Below, one piece after another: positions 15,509 through 25,412 of a stretch of 64,000 nucleotides of DNA. Positions within the stretch are counted from its first letter, which is position 1; each line of letters begins with the position of its first letter. The stretch is from positions 868,001 through 932,000 of the forward strand of contig CAYOJW010000001.1 in assembly GCA_964404445.1 (NCBI GenBank). The letters are read 5' to 3'. The position numbers and the translations under genes are program-made. This stretch comes from UBA2336 sp964404445 (GTDB taxonomy: Bacteria > Bacteroidota > Bacteroidia > Cytophagales > Cyclobacteriaceae). The notes beneath the pieces were generated by a model that was not told the origin of the DNA, did no database searches, and saw only the letters and a program-made list of their open reading frames with translations.

Positions 15509-18070
15509 CTATTCATTTAACGCACTCTCTAATGTAACCTTAAACTCGTTTTCGTTGGCATAGTTGTAGAATGGAACGGCTGTTATCAGGTAACTATCTG
15601 TGTGGATTGGAATGGTTTTCCGTTCATTTCTTATTTCTTTTAAAAAGTCTTCTTTCCATTTGTCATTAGCTGCTAAATGTGCTCCCTTTGGTTCTATGAA
15701 AACCTGATATGTCATTTGCTCGCCATCGCGCTGTTTGCAGAACAGTAAAAAATCCGGTTCAAAAGCACGCCCGAGTTTGTTAAAGATTTTGAGTTCTCTT
15801 TCGTTTCGGATAAGGTAAATGTTTTCGTACTTCTGATTCAGTCCTTCAAATCGTCTGGCAAAAAGTTCAACAAACTTTTTTTCTTCACTTGTTCCGTAAT
15901 TGGCATTGTAAACATACCAGGGTTCGTTTGCCACTAAAGCCTCCTGCCCGTCAGCCCGTTCACTGTCTTTATGAACTTTAATTTCTTTGTTTTTAAAAAT
16001 CTGATGAATTGGTTGTTTGATATAAGCTGAGCCTTCGTATTCGGTCGAGTTGCTTTTAATATCAGCTTCAATAACTTGTAAAAGCCCGTTAAGAGCTTGC
16101 AAATAATCTACGTTGTCAATCTCTTGAAGCCGGTTGTTAGTTCCGCTAAACGTGATTTCTAAACCTCCTAAAAAATCCTTGCTGTCAATGAAGTTGGAAA
16201 TTGAACCCACACTTGGAAAATAATGGGATAGGCTGTCAAAATAAAAGAACGGATTTTGACTCAATGCAAAGCGGATAATATGTTTTGGAATGTTGGACAA
16301 CTCAATATCTCTGGTTTTGATTACTTCATCATTTGAAGTTGGGCTTTCCAATTCAAAAATCATGGCACTCGACATTCTGCCAATTCCCGAAGAAAGCGCA
16401 TGACGATAGTTGGTTCTTTTTACCCCCAAATCAGAAAATGATTTTATATTATCAAAACTCTTGGGCACTTTCTTATTGAAGAAAACATATTCATTTTGGT
16501 AAAAGCCCGTTCCTTTAAAATCTATTTTTAAAGTAAGTTGTTTCGTCACCAAATTTTCATCATCTTCATAAATGCCTGATTCTATCAGGGCTTTCTTCAA
16601 TTCTGAAATGTAGCGGCTGTCTTCTTTAGTGTGATAATACAGTTCTTCCAATGTTTTCAGCTCGTTGGAAATATCATCATCATATTTTCGGGTGTATCTG
16701 TCCTGTTCTTCTTCTAATGCAAACGGATAATATCTTGCTCCGCGACCAATTAACTGTGCCTCTGAAAGTGTAGTTTTTCCCGGCTTGCCATCTTTTCCGT
16801 CACGGTCTTCGTAAAGGCGAACGATGTCAAACAAATTCAACACATCCCAGCCTTCATTCAGTTTTTGAACGGCAAAAACGGCACGGATAGGGTTGTTTTC
16901 ATTTTCCAATGTATTGAGCAATATTTGATTTTGTTCTGCTTCCGCATCATTATTAGCACTCAGGCAATTTTCAAGTCTGAAATTGGCTTGTATGCGTTTT
17001 ACGATTTCGTTAAGTGAAATATTTTTTACGTCAAAGAATTTAAAAGCCTTCTGTACAATCGGAACGGTAGAAGTGTTTTTGATTTTCTCCACCATTGGCA
17101 CAGAAAAATCATCAATTAATTTATGGAAACTCTCTTTATTCTGTTCCGATTCTTTGATTGTCTTTTTGGCTTTGAACAGAATTACAGGCTTCAAGTTGAT
17201 GTTATTTGAAGTGGCTAACTCCTGTCGGTATAAGTTTAAAACCAATGCCTGGATAATACGGTCTTGCTCGTTATATAAAGAACGGATGAGGCTGATTTCT
17301 TTGGAATACTTATCAGCCCTGAACTGTGCGAGGTCGTATTTGAAAATGACCTTATCCTGATAATGGTTTACCAATGCGGCTGTATTGGTGTCAATCGTTG
17401 CTGTAAATTCCAATAAGATATTTTCAAAATTGGAGTCATGAATTTTCTTCACAGTATCTTCCCAACCACCAAACAAATTGCCTGATTTTGTTCCAGCTAC
17501 CAAATGGTGAGCTTCGTCTGCAATCAAAATAATTTTCTTGTCCTTAAGATCTTCATAGGTTACGCTGTTTTCTTTGGTGTTGTTCAGGTCGATATGCAGT
17601 TGCTGAATGGTAGTAAACCTGATATTGATATTTTGACTGTCGGCTTCTTCAAAGTTGTCAATCTCCTTTATCAAAACTTCTTTTCCATCAATTACAATCT
17701 TATCGTTGAACAAATATTTTGAAGCCTGCGGATTGAGAAAATTGTCTTTGGTTTTTTGAATGATATTGTTGCTGTTTACGAAAAACAAAAAGTTACGATA
17801 CCCCTTTTCGTAAAGGTGCAATAGCAAGCCTGCCATGACCAGCGTTTTTCCGCTTCCTGTTGCCATGTTGTAAAGCAGGTGAAATGGCTTGCGTGGCTTA
17901 CCTTCAAAGTTTTCTGAATGGCAGATGATAAACCGCTGGAAGGCTTCTGTCTGATAAGGTCTTTGGCCGAATCCGGGTTTTAAATTGTCGGTAATGTGAT
18001 TAGGTATAGCAATCTGGGCAATGGCTCTTTTACCAAATTCCTGCAATAATGTGTCGTATAAAAACGCCAT
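15509..18070 (-). CDS. Type III restriction endonuclease (Res subunit)
   Basis: The 853-residue protein is the helicase/nuclease subunit of a type III restriction-modification system. It has the SF2 Walker A motif ATGSGKT (residues 70-76), a DEAH box followed by H (IADEAHHLVAG, about residue 182), motif VI-like IGRGARYYPF, and a C-terminal nuclease region. There EPDFLLF (about residue 770) and FIEPKG (about residue 793) form the PD-(D/E)xK-type core. The start lies 4 bases after the stop of the methyltransferase gene, so the pair is translationally coupled. No frameshift is seen, so the enzyme is probably active. Confidence 0.93.
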   Translation of the reverse strand: MAFLYDTLLQEFGKRAIAQIAIPNHITDNLKPGFGQRPYQTEAFQRFIICHSENFEGKPRKPFHLLYNMATGSGKTLVMAGLLLHLYEKGYRNFLFFVNSNNIIQKTKDNFLNPQASKYLFNDKIVIDGKEVLIKEIDNFEEADSQNINIRFTTIQQLHIDLNNTKENSVTYEDLKDKKIILIADEAHHLVAGTKSGNLFGGWEDTVKKIHDSNFENILLEFTATIDTNTAALVNHYQDKVIFKYDLAQFRADKYSKEISLIRSLYNEQDRIIQALVLNLYRQELATSNNINLKPVILFKAKKTIKESEQNKESFHKLIDDFSVPMVEKIKNTSTVPIVQKAFKFFDVKNISLNEIVKRIQANFRLENCLSANNDAEAEQNQILLNTLENENNPIRAVFAVQKLNEGWDVLNLFDIVRLYEDRDGKDGKPGKTTLSEAQLIGRGARYYPFALEEEQDRYTRKYDDDISNELKTLEELYYHTKEDSRYISELKKALIESGIYEDDENLVTKQLTLKIDFKGTGFYQNEYVFFNKKVPKSFDNIKSFSDLGVKRTNYRHALSSGIGRMSSAMIFELESPTSNDEVIKTRDIELSNIPKHIIRFALSQNPFFYFDSLSHYFPSVGSISNFIDSKDFLGGLEITFSGTNNRLQEIDNVDYLQALNGLLQVIEADIKSNSTEYEGSAYIKQPIHQIFKNKEIKVHKDSERADGQEALVANEPWYVYNANYGTSEEKKFVELFARRFEGLNQKYENIYLIRNERELKIFNKLGRAFEPDFLLFCKQRDGEQMTYQVFIEPKGAHLAANDKWKEDFLKEIRNERKTIPIHTDSYLITAVPFYNYANENEFKVTLESALNE

Positions 18071-18074
18071 TTGC

Positions 18075-19958
18075 TTAACCTTTAACCTGGTAAAAATCTC
18101 TGGTTACTCGCTTTTCTTCTTCTGTGCATACAAACTCTTTATCGTTTAGCGAAGAAAGATTAACGTAGAGTTGATTTTTGTCTAACAGCTCGCAAAGGTG
18201 CTGTTTCTGATCTTTCAGGCTTAGGGCTTTAAATTCTTCAATGTGTTCGTCCTGCCTTTTAATGTCCACATTGTAGTTCAGGAACGATATGACTTTCATC
18301 TGTTCCCAAATCTCCAAAAGGGCTTGAGTGTCTTTGGCTTCTTCTATTTGTTCAATAAAAGATTGATTGTATTTTTTGAGTTCGAGATAGACAAAAGAGC
18401 CACCGCCCTGCCAATTATAAAGTTCACTAACACCACCTTGTTCTCCTTTAACTACTTTCTTTAAGCGAGCAACGGTTACGTTTTCTATGTAATCCATTTG
18501 CTCTGTGGTAATAAATTGCCTTCTCATTTTCATTGCGACTGCGGCTGTTGTTCCACTGCCCGCAAAAAAATCCAAAACAATGTCGCCTTCATTCGTTCCT
18601 ATGTGTATAATTCTTTCGAGTAGCTTTTCAGGCTTTGGTGTTGCAAAATCGCTGTCATCCAAAATCGTTGTAATTTCTTTTCTTGCATCTTGATTATGAG
18701 AAACTTCTGAATAATCCCAAATGGTTTGCGGTGGTGTTCCGTCCTGTACTTCAGACAGAAATCTCTTTATTGAGGGGACAGCATCACTATTTGTTCCAAA
18801 ATAGATTCTGTTGTCAATTAATAACTTTTCGTAATTTTCTTTTGATGTTCTCCAACATCTGCTTTTTGGAGGACTAACGACCCTGCCTGATGGCAGCGTA
18901 ATTGGATAATCATAATTTTCAGAATAAGTTTTCACCGAAAAGTCACTTGATTTCCAAGGCCCACGAGGGTCATTATCAATGTTTTTATATCGTTTGTTTG
19001 CTTCTTCTGTTCTTGGGATCAGATTTAATTTAAAGGATTCTTTATTCTTTGCAAAGATCAGAATGTGGTCGTGCATATCTGAAAAGTATTTGGCATCATT
19101 CTGCGGGGAATACTTTTTCTTCCAAATCACATTGGCTACAAAATTCTCTCGACCAAACACATCATCAGCTAAAACTTTATAATAATGTGCTTCTCCATCA
19201 TCGAGATTCACCCAAATACTTCCGTCTTTTGTTAATAATTGTTTTGCTGCTTCAAGCCTATTCTTTATAAAAGTCAGCCAGGTGGAGTGATTAAAACTAT
19301 CATTGTAATTAAATCCATCTTTCCCTGTATTATAAGGCGGGTCTATATAAATCAGTTTTACTTTTCCTGCAAACTCTTCTTTCAAAGTATGCAGAGCCAA
19401 AAGGTTATTGCCTTTAATAATCAGGTTGTCGGTAATGGTGTCGTTTTCGTTTCGGTTAAATCGGTCAAGCGGTTTTTTGCCATCCTTGTTTATGCGTTTT
19501 GCATTGGTTAGAACTTTAGGTTCTAAAAGCTGGGTAATTTCATCCTGTGCTAAAATTTCATTGAAGAAGATTTCTTCCCGCTTGTCTTCTTCCCGGTTTT
19601 GTCCGCCTTCCAAAATGCAGTCTTTAAACGGCCACACCAAAGCCACTTCGTTGCGTTGTTTCAGGTACTTGCCGTCAATGGTTAGGCCAACTTTGTTTTT
19701 GTATTGCGTATAGCTGTCGTTCAGGTAGTTTTTCTGTTCTAAAAACCGGATGAACAGGTTTTGGTTAAATACCATTACGTCCTTAACCTTTATAAAAAAC
19801 TTGTCTTTTAGTTCGGCACTATCCAACAACAGTTCAATCAGTTCCTGGTCAAAGTTTTGGGCTTTGTTTATTACTACCCATTTTTTCAGTTCTCCGTTGT
19901 CGGTAACGTAATTGGGTTCTTTTTTAAGTTGCTGTTCTACTATCTGGTATAACTTCAT
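18075..19958 (-). CDS. Type III DNA adenine methyltransferase (Mod subunit)
   Basis: The 627-residue enzyme methylates adenine in an asymmetric site, recognises DNA for the complex and protects the host. It has DPPYNTG (residues 206-212) before the S-adenosylmethionine motif DFFAGSGTT (about residue 463). That order defines the beta class used by type III Mod proteins. The variable region between them should be the target-recognition domain. No simple-sequence repeat suggests phase variation. It is the first gene of the mod-res unit. Confidence 0.94.
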   Translation of the reverse strand: MKLYQIVEQQLKKEPNYVTDNGELKKWVVINKAQNFDQELIELLLDSAELKDKFFIKVKDVMVFNQNLFIRFLEQKNYLNDSYTQYKNKVGLTIDGKYLKQRNEVALVWPFKDCILEGGQNREEDKREEIFFNEILAQDEITQLLEPKVLTNAKRINKDGKKPLDRFNRNENDTITDNLIIKGNNLLALHTLKEEFAGKVKLIYIDPPYNTGKDGFNYNDSFNHSTWLTFIKNRLEAAKQLLTKDGSIWVNLDDGEAHYYKVLADDVFGRENFVANVIWKKKYSPQNDAKYFSDMHDHILIFAKNKESFKLNLIPRTEEANKRYKNIDNDPRGPWKSSDFSVKTYSENYDYPITLPSGRVVSPPKSRCWRTSKENYEKLLIDNRIYFGTNSDAVPSIKRFLSEVQDGTPPQTIWDYSEVSHNQDARKEITTILDDSDFATPKPEKLLERIIHIGTNEGDIVLDFFAGSGTTAAVAMKMRRQFITTEQMDYIENVTVARLKKVVKGEQGGVSELYNWQGGGSFVYLELKKYNQSFIEQIEEAKDTQALLEIWEQMKVISFLNYNVDIKRQDEHIEEFKALSLKDQKQHLCELLDKNQLYVNLSSLNDKEFVCTEEEKRVTRDFYQVKG

Positions 19959-20008
19959 TGATGCTACGGTCTTGATAAAAAATCAGCGTGAGCTAATTCC
20001 AACTGCCC

Positions 20009-20127
20009 GTATCTGAGGTTCTACCACGAACCCACACCACAAAGCAAAAAGGAACGCCCACGCCTTACCGTAGGCGTTTCCACTTTTACTTTCCTGTGGT
20101 GTTAGAAATGTGGTAGATTTCAGATAC
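20009..20127. repeat. 119-bp imperfect inverted repeat upstream of the type III system
   Basis: Outer arms GTATCTGA (20009-20016) and TCAGATAC (20120-20127) are complementary. Successive inner arms CTACCAC/GTGGTAG, ACACCACA/TGTGGTGT and AACGCC/GGCGTT continue the pairing towards the centre. The element could fold into one long hairpin. It contains no open frame of note and lies between mod and a 53-codon frame. It may be a MITE-like or REP-like element. Confidence 0.75.
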
Positions 20128-20232
20128 AGAAAATATTAGCGAAAACGCTATGTTTTAATATGTTCTATTTGTCTATGTCATTTGATGTTGTTTTGTGTGA
20201 TATAAAGTAAATGTTTTCGGGTACAGATAAAT

Positions 20233-20394
20233 TTACTCTGTCTCCGGTAATATGTTTTCCTTAACAAGCGCAGTAGTAGTAAGCCTTACATCGGTTAATT
20301 GAGTGTCAATATCATCGAACCGTTTTTTCATCACTTCATTGTAGAAGTCGCTCATTACATCGCTAACGGTTATTTTAATGGTTTCTTCGTTCAT
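20233..20394 (-). CDS. Possible small protein of 53 residues
   Basis: An ATG at 20394 opens a frame that reads MNEETIKITVSDVMSDF at its start and stops with TAA at 20233. The content is acidic/basic helical (YNEVMKKRFDDIDTQL), with no membrane segment. It points towards the mod gene, 275 bases away, and fills part of the 549-base space between mod and the serine dehydratase gene. No family is recognised. It may be real or a chance frame. Confidence 0.45.
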   Translation of the reverse strand: MNEETIKITVSDVMSDFYNEVMKKRFDDIDTQLTDVRLTTTALVKENILPETE

Positions 20395-20507
20395 GGTGTT
20401 TGAATTTAACGTTGAAAGTAACTGGCTTTAGTAAAATTAACTATTTTAAACACATTTACCAATGACCAAAGCTATACGCAATACCAGTTTGTTAAGAGAG
20501 AGAAATT

Positions 20508-21413
20508 TTATCGCACCTCCTCATCGGGCAACACTTCAATATCGTGGATCAACACTTTTTTGGCAATGGTTTGCCCGGTTTTTGTGGCGGCTAATCCGCC
20601 AAGGGCAGTTTCTTTGTAGCGTGTTTCCATGCTGGCGCCAATTTCACCCATGGCTTCTACTACTTCATCAACCGGAATAACGCTGCTAACATTAGCCAAC
20701 CCGATTTGAGCCGAGCTAAAAGCAATGGCAGCCGCGCTGGCATTGCGTACCACGCACGGTACTTCTACCAAACCGGCAACGGGGTCGCACACAAGGCCGA
20801 GCATACATTGTATGGTGATGGCAACGGCATTAAAAACCTGATCGGTGTTTCCGCCTAAACAATATACGATGGCACCGGCACCCATGGCTGCGGCTGTTCC
20901 GGTTTCGGCCTGGCAGCCGCCAACGGCACCGGCAATGCTGGCTTTTTGTTCCATGATGAGCGCAATGCCTGCCGCTAACAACATGGCTTCGATAATTTTC
21001 TGATCGTCAACCGAGTGTATCTCTTGTAAGGTGTAAAGCACACCGGGCATAATGCCGCTTGCTCCGGCTGTGGGTGCTGCTACGATGCGCCCCATGCACG
21101 AGTTAACTTCTTTGGCCGCAAGGGCCCGCGAAATCAGGTTTTGAAATTCTTTTGAGAGAACCGGGGTAGGGTAGTTGTAAACTTTTTTTGCTCCGTTGTT
21201 GATCATGCCTGAACGCGAGGTCATGTCTTCGGTCAGTCCGGTTTGTACGGCATCTTTCATCACCCCCCAGGCGCGGGCAAGGCCATCGTTGATTTCTTTT
21301 TCGGTACGGTTTTTTTGCGTGCATTCGTATTCGGTAACAACGTGTACCAGCGACATTTTTTTATCGATGCTGTATTGTTTCCACGAAGCAAAGGAGTCGA
21401 ACAGAAAGGCCAT
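20508..21413 (-). CDS. sdaAA: L-serine dehydratase (iron-sulfur type), alpha subunit
   Basis: The enzyme deaminates L-serine to pyruvate with an oxygen-sensitive 4Fe-4S cluster. The 301-residue protein covers the alpha (catalytic) domain. It shows NSCMGRIVAAPTAGASG, GGCQAETGTAAAMGAG and GLVCDPVAGLVEVPCVVRNA, whose cysteines are the expected cluster ligands. The beta (ASB/ACT-like) domain that precedes it in one-chain bacterial enzymes is absent, so a separate beta-subunit gene is expected elsewhere. It is monocistronic in this window. Confidence 0.92.
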   Translation of the reverse strand: MAFLFDSFASWKQYSIDKKMSLVHVVTEYECTQKNRTEKEINDGLARAWGVMKDAVQTGLTEDMTSRSGMINNGAKKVYNYPTPVLSKEFQNLISRALAAKEVNSCMGRIVAAPTAGASGIMPGVLYTLQEIHSVDDQKIIEAMLLAAGIALIMEQKASIAGAVGGCQAETGTAAAMGAGAIVYCLGGNTDQVFNAVAITIQCMLGLVCDPVAGLVEVPCVVRNASAAAIAFSSAQIGLANVSSVIPVDEVVEAMGEIGASMETRYKETALGGLAATKTGQTIAKKVLIHDIEVLPDEEVR

Positions 21414-21516
21414 AAGCTATATGTTTGCGAGATTAAAATTCCCGCTTTATTGTATCATTTCAAACGATTGAATAAAGTATTTAGTTCGGTTAGCGATCGG
21501 GCGATACAACCGTATT

Positions 21517-21978
21517 TTAATACCCGATTTCGCCCAGCGATTCGGCCTGTTCAAGAATGTAAATCATCCGGTCGGGGTCTTTGTCGTTCAGGCGGAGGAT
21601 ACCCCGTATTTCGATGGGCTTATCAGAAAAAGAAACAGGCTGTTTGGCTGTTACTTCTACCACGCCTTCGGGGCCACCCACGCCACAAAAGAAACACGCG
21701 TTAATGGGTAACGATGAAAACATAAACTTAGTGCCTTTGGAGCCGGCCTCGAACGGGATCATGTAGCCGGGCAGTATTACTACTGTTCCGTTCAATGCTT
21801 TTGTTGCAGCACTGAAGATGGGTTTCTGATAATCGCCCAGTTCGTCTTTTACGGTTTGGTATTTAATGTCGTACAGTTTAGGCCATACTAACGAAGGGAA
21901 GCCGGTGTATTTGGTTTGAGCATTTACCGATGAATAGGCTATGAATAAAAAAAATATGATGTTCAGTTTTAATCGCAT
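21517..21978 (-). CDS. Exported protein resembling DUF3299
   Basis: The 153-residue protein has a signal peptide (MRLKLNIIFFLFIAYSSVNAQ). The mature part contains LNGTVVILPGYMIPFE, then KFMFSSLPINACFFCGVGGPEGVVEV, and IEIRGILRLND. This order of 'pathway step to move beyond', FLL-like strand and CxxC-like segment recalls DUF3299 (COG3495) lipoproteins found near metal transport genes. The similarity is from memory. Function is unknown; the CFFC pair might bind metal or form a disulfide. Confidence 0.6.
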   Translation of the reverse strand: MRLKLNIIFFLFIAYSSVNAQTKYTGFPSLVWPKLYDIKYQTVKDELGDYQKPIFSAATKALNGTVVILPGYMIPFEAGSKGTKFMFSSLPINACFFCGVGGPEGVVEVTAKQPVSFSDKPIEIRGILRLNDKDPDRMIYILEQAESLGEIGY

Positions 21979-21985
21979 AGTGTTA

Positions 21986-22285
21986 TTATTCGATTAGTCT
22001 TATTGATAAGTCGCGTGCAGCATGATGGATGGTGAGAATATCAATTTGATCTCTGCTTACAACTTTATAAACAATCCTGTAATTGCCTTCTATCAACTCT
22101 CGAAATATCTCATTCCCGTATTCAGGAACCTCCCTGCCCGCTAATGGATATTTTTTAAGCACCTTCGTTCGTGCTCGGATTTTTATCACCTGAATCTTGG
22201 CATAACGAACAGAATCTCTGGCAATGAACTCAGATATTTCTTTTAAATCTTCCAGTGCAAGAAATGTCCATCTTATTTGAACCAT
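21986..22285 (-). CDS. RelE/ParE-family toxin
   Basis: The 99-residue protein matches the ParE pattern: a first strand IRWTFLALEDLKEISEFIARDS leading into a helix (residues 4-25), a central KKYPLAGREVPEYGN segment, then FRELIEGNYRIVYKVV and IDILTIHHAARDL. The last blocks are very characteristic of ParE. Its start overlaps the end of the antitoxin gene by 13 bases. It should inhibit DNA gyrase if it acts like characterised ParE proteins. Confidence 0.9.
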   Translation of the reverse strand: MVQIRWTFLALEDLKEISEFIARDSVRYAKIQVIKIRARTKVLKKYPLAGREVPEYGNEIFRELIEGNYRIVYKVVSRDQIDILTIHHAARDLSIRLIE

Positions 22286-22455
22286 TTTTCCATTTCCCGG
22301 TCAACCTCTTCTTCGCTGAGTGTTTCTTGTTTTTCGGATTGAAGATTGCCCCGGTTGATTTTATCAACCAGGACTATCTTATCGATAAGTTCGTCAAGAC
22401 TAAACTGTTCAGGAAGCTGATCGATCGTTTCTTTAAGCTGAGATTTTGTAACCAT
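22273..22455 (-). CDS. Antitoxin partner of the ParE-type toxin
   Basis: The 60-residue protein (MVTKSQLKETIDQLPEQFSL onward) has the short helical form of antitoxins that precede ParE toxins, with a C-terminal acidic helix (LSEEEVDREMEKW) that would wrap the toxin. It overlaps the toxin start by 13 bases. This is a second, unrelated copy of the TA type seen at the left end of the window. Confidence 0.8.
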   Translation of the reverse strand: MVTKSQLKETIDQLPEQFSLDELIDKIVLVDKINRGNLQSEKQETLSEEEVDREMEKWFK

Positions 22456-22487
22456 AACAAACTCTTTTATCCTATAAAGATAACAAT

Positions 22488-25361
22488 TTACGCCTCAACA
22501 CTTTCGCTCTTCGCGTATTCTTCTATCGGCAAACAGCTACATACTAAATTTCTATCGCCATACGCATTGTCAACACGACTTACGGCTGGCCAGAATTTCG
22601 CTTCTTTTACAAAGGGTAACGGGTAAGCTGCTTTTTGTCTGCTGTACGGTCTGTTCCATTCATCGGCAGTAATTACGGCAGCGGTATGCGGTGCGTGCTT
22701 TAACACATTGTTTGATTGATCGGCTTTGCCTTCTTCTACTTCACGGATTTCGTTTCGGATTTCGATGAGGGCATCGCAAAAACGATCAAGTTCTGCTTTG
22801 GGTTCGCTTTCGGTCGGTTCGATCATCAGCGTTCCGGCAACGGGGAACGATACCGTAGGCGCGTGGAATCCATAATCCATCAACCGCTTGGCGATGTCTT
22901 CTACTTCGATACCCGATTTTTTAAAATCACGACAGTCAACAATCATCTCGTGCGCACAACGACCGTTTGTGCCGGTATATAAAATTTTATAATGCTGGCT
23001 CAACCGTTCTTTAATATAGTTGGCATTGAAGATGGCCATTTTGGTTGCATTGGTCAATCCTTCGCCTCCCATCATGGCAATGTAGGCATACGAAATGGCA
23101 AGAATACTCGCACTGCCCCAGGGCGCTGCCGACACGGCATTGATCGCTTTATCGCCCCCGGCTTTAACAACGGCATGCCCCGGAAGGAATGGTTTGAGTT
23201 TATCGTTTACACAGATCGGCCCCATGCCGGGACCACCGCCACCGTGTGGAATACAAAATGTTTTATGAAGATTTAAGTGACATACATCGGCACCGATGTT
23301 GGCCGGTGATGTTAAACCAACCTGTGCATTCATGTTGGCGCCATCCATATAAACCAATCCGCCAAACGTGTGGATGGTTTCGCAAATTTCGATGATAGAT
23401 TCTTCAAACACACCATGCGTAGAAGGGTACGTTACCATCAAACACGCGAGCTTGTCTTTGTGTTGTTCGGCTTTTGCTTTTAAATCGGCAACATCAATTT
23501 TTCCTTCTTCGTCTGATTTTACGATCACTACATCCATGGCTGCCATTACTGCGCTGGCCGGGTTTGTTCCGTGTGCGGATGCCGGGATCAACGCTACCGT
23601 GCGGTGATGATCGCCACGATTAGCATGATACGCACGGATCACCATCAGGCCTGCGTATTCGCCTTGCGCACCACTGTTGGGTTGAAGCGACACACCGGTG
23701 AAGCCTGTTATTTCGGCAAGCCATGCTTCGAGATTTTGTGTGAGTTCGGCATAACCTTGTGCCTGATCGGCAGGGGCGAACGGGTGAATGTTGCCAAGTT
23801 CAGGCCATGTTACCGGAATCATTTCGGTTGTGGCGTTCAACTTCATTGTGCATGATCCTAACGAGATCATCGAATGCACCATCGACAAGTCTTTGTTTTC
23901 TAATTTTTTGATGTAGCGCAACATTTCGTGCTCAGAATGATGTGCGCTGAACACCGGGTGTGTCATAAAAGAAGAGGTTCTGATGAGCGAAGCAGGCCAA
24001 CTTACCGATGAGCCTGCATTGTTTTCACTCTTAACAGCTCCAAAAACATTCAGAATTTCTTTTACATCTTCCAGCGTTGATGTTTCATCTAACGAAATGC
24101 CGATGTGGTTATCGTTGAAGTAGCGGAAGTTGATACCGTTCGCCAATGCTTTTTGCTGAATGGCATTTTTATCGCTCACTTCAATTTTTAATGTATCGAA
24201 GTAATATTCGTTTACTTGTTTAATACCGAGCGATTTTAATCCGGCTTCGAGGCTTTTGGTTAATCCGTGTACACGACCGGCAATTTTTTTCAAGCCGTTC
24301 GGGCCGTGATACACACCGTACATACCGGCCATTACAGCCAACAATACCTGTGCGGTACAAATATTTGATGTTGCTTTTTCTCTGCGGATGTGCTGTTCGC
24401 GTGTTTGCAACGCCATACGGTAAGCGGGCAACCCTTGCGCATCAATAGATGCACCGATAATGCGACCGGCCATCTGGCGTTTGAAATCTTCTTTCGTAGC
24501 GAAATATGCAGCGTGCGGCCCGCCAAAACCCATCGGCACACCAAAGCGCTGGCTCGAACCGAGTACAATGTCGGCACCCATTTCGCCTGGCGACTTTAAT
24601 AAGGTTAACGCTAACAAATCGGCCGCTACGGCAACAAACACATCGTTTTCGTGTGCAGCCTGAATGAAAGCCGTGTGATCTTTAATGGCTCCGTTGCCAT
24701 CAGGATATTGAACAAACACGCCAAAGAGGTTGGCATCGGTGATGTCGAGTTCCGACAGGTCATCAATAATAAGTTCAACGCCAATCGGTGCCGAACGGGT
24801 AATCAGCACATCAATAGTTTGCGGAAAAGAATTTTTATCAACAAAAAACTTATGCGCATTTTTTTTCGATGCTTTGCGCGAGGCATACAATAAGTGCATG
24901 GCTTCAGCGGCAGCGGTAGCTTCGTCTAACAACGAAGCGTTTGCAATGTCCATTCCCGTTAGGTCAATGATCATGGTTTGATAGTTGATCAGCGCCTCTA
25001 AACGGCCTTGTGCAATTTCGGCTTGGTAAGGTGTGTAGGCAGTGTACCAGCCCGGGTTTTCTAATATGTTGCGGAGTATAACGTTAGGCGTATGGTTAGG
25101 GTAGTAGCCCATGCCGATGTACGACTTGTTGATTTTGTTTTTAGAAACCATTTTTTTGAAGTCGTGCAAAAACTCAAACTCGGTTTTGGCGGCAGGTAAA
25201 TTCAACGGTTTTTTCAGGCGGATGTTGGCCGGTACGGTTTGGCCGATCACCTCATCGATGGAAGCTGCCTTTACAACTTTCAACATTTCTTCAACTTGTT
25301 GAGCGTTAGGGGCGTTGTGCCGCGATTCGAATTTTTCCTGGTATTGGGAGTCGATTTTCAT
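22488..25361 (-). CDS. gcvP: Glycine dehydrogenase (decarboxylating), P protein of the glycine cleavage system
   Basis: The PLP enzyme decarboxylates glycine and passes aminomethyl to the H protein. The 957-residue single-chain form has both halves. The PLP lysine lies in NLHKTFCIPHGGGGPGMGPI (about residue 700), with DGANMNAQVGLTSP before it. The N-terminal half holds YTPYQAEIAQGRLEALINYQ and FGVPMGFGGPHAA. No other gcv gene is adjacent. A consensus -7 element lies about 45 bases upstream. Confidence 0.97.
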   Translation of the reverse strand: MKIDSQYQEKFESRHNAPNAQQVEEMLKVVKAASIDEVIGQTVPANIRLKKPLNLPAAKTEFEFLHDFKKMVSKNKINKSYIGMGYYPNHTPNVILRNILENPGWYTAYTPYQAEIAQGRLEALINYQTMIIDLTGMDIANASLLDEATAAAEAMHLLYASRKASKKNAHKFFVDKNSFPQTIDVLITRSAPIGVELIIDDLSELDITDANLFGVFVQYPDGNGAIKDHTAFIQAAHENDVFVAVAADLLALTLLKSPGEMGADIVLGSSQRFGVPMGFGGPHAAYFATKEDFKRQMAGRIIGASIDAQGLPAYRMALQTREQHIRREKATSNICTAQVLLAVMAGMYGVYHGPNGLKKIAGRVHGLTKSLEAGLKSLGIKQVNEYYFDTLKIEVSDKNAIQQKALANGINFRYFNDNHIGISLDETSTLEDVKEILNVFGAVKSENNAGSSVSWPASLIRTSSFMTHPVFSAHHSEHEMLRYIKKLENKDLSMVHSMISLGSCTMKLNATTEMIPVTWPELGNIHPFAPADQAQGYAELTQNLEAWLAEITGFTGVSLQPNSGAQGEYAGLMVIRAYHANRGDHHRTVALIPASAHGTNPASAVMAAMDVVIVKSDEEGKIDVADLKAKAEQHKDKLACLMVTYPSTHGVFEESIIEICETIHTFGGLVYMDGANMNAQVGLTSPANIGADVCHLNLHKTFCIPHGGGGPGMGPICVNDKLKPFLPGHAVVKAGGDKAINAVSAAPWGSASILAISYAYIAMMGGEGLTNATKMAIFNANYIKERLSQHYKILYTGTNGRCAHEMIVDCRDFKKSGIEVEDIAKRLMDYGFHAPTVSFPVAGTLMIEPTESEPKAELDRFCDALIEIRNEIREVEEGKADQSNNVLKHAPHTAAVITADEWNRPYSRQKAAYPLPFVKEAKFWPAVSRVDNAYGDRNLVCSCLPIEEYAKSESVEA

Positions 25362-25404
25362 AATAGAAACAGCAGTTTTCGTAGTGGATTCTAAAAATTC
25401 GCCA

Positions 25405-25412
25405 CAAAGTTA
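25405..25412 (-). promoter_or_regulatory. Predicted -7 element of gcvP
   Basis: The minus strand reads TAACTTTG, a perfect match to TAnnTTTG, 44 bases before the gcvP ATG. No glycine-riboswitch-like structure is visible in the short leader. Confidence 0.55.
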
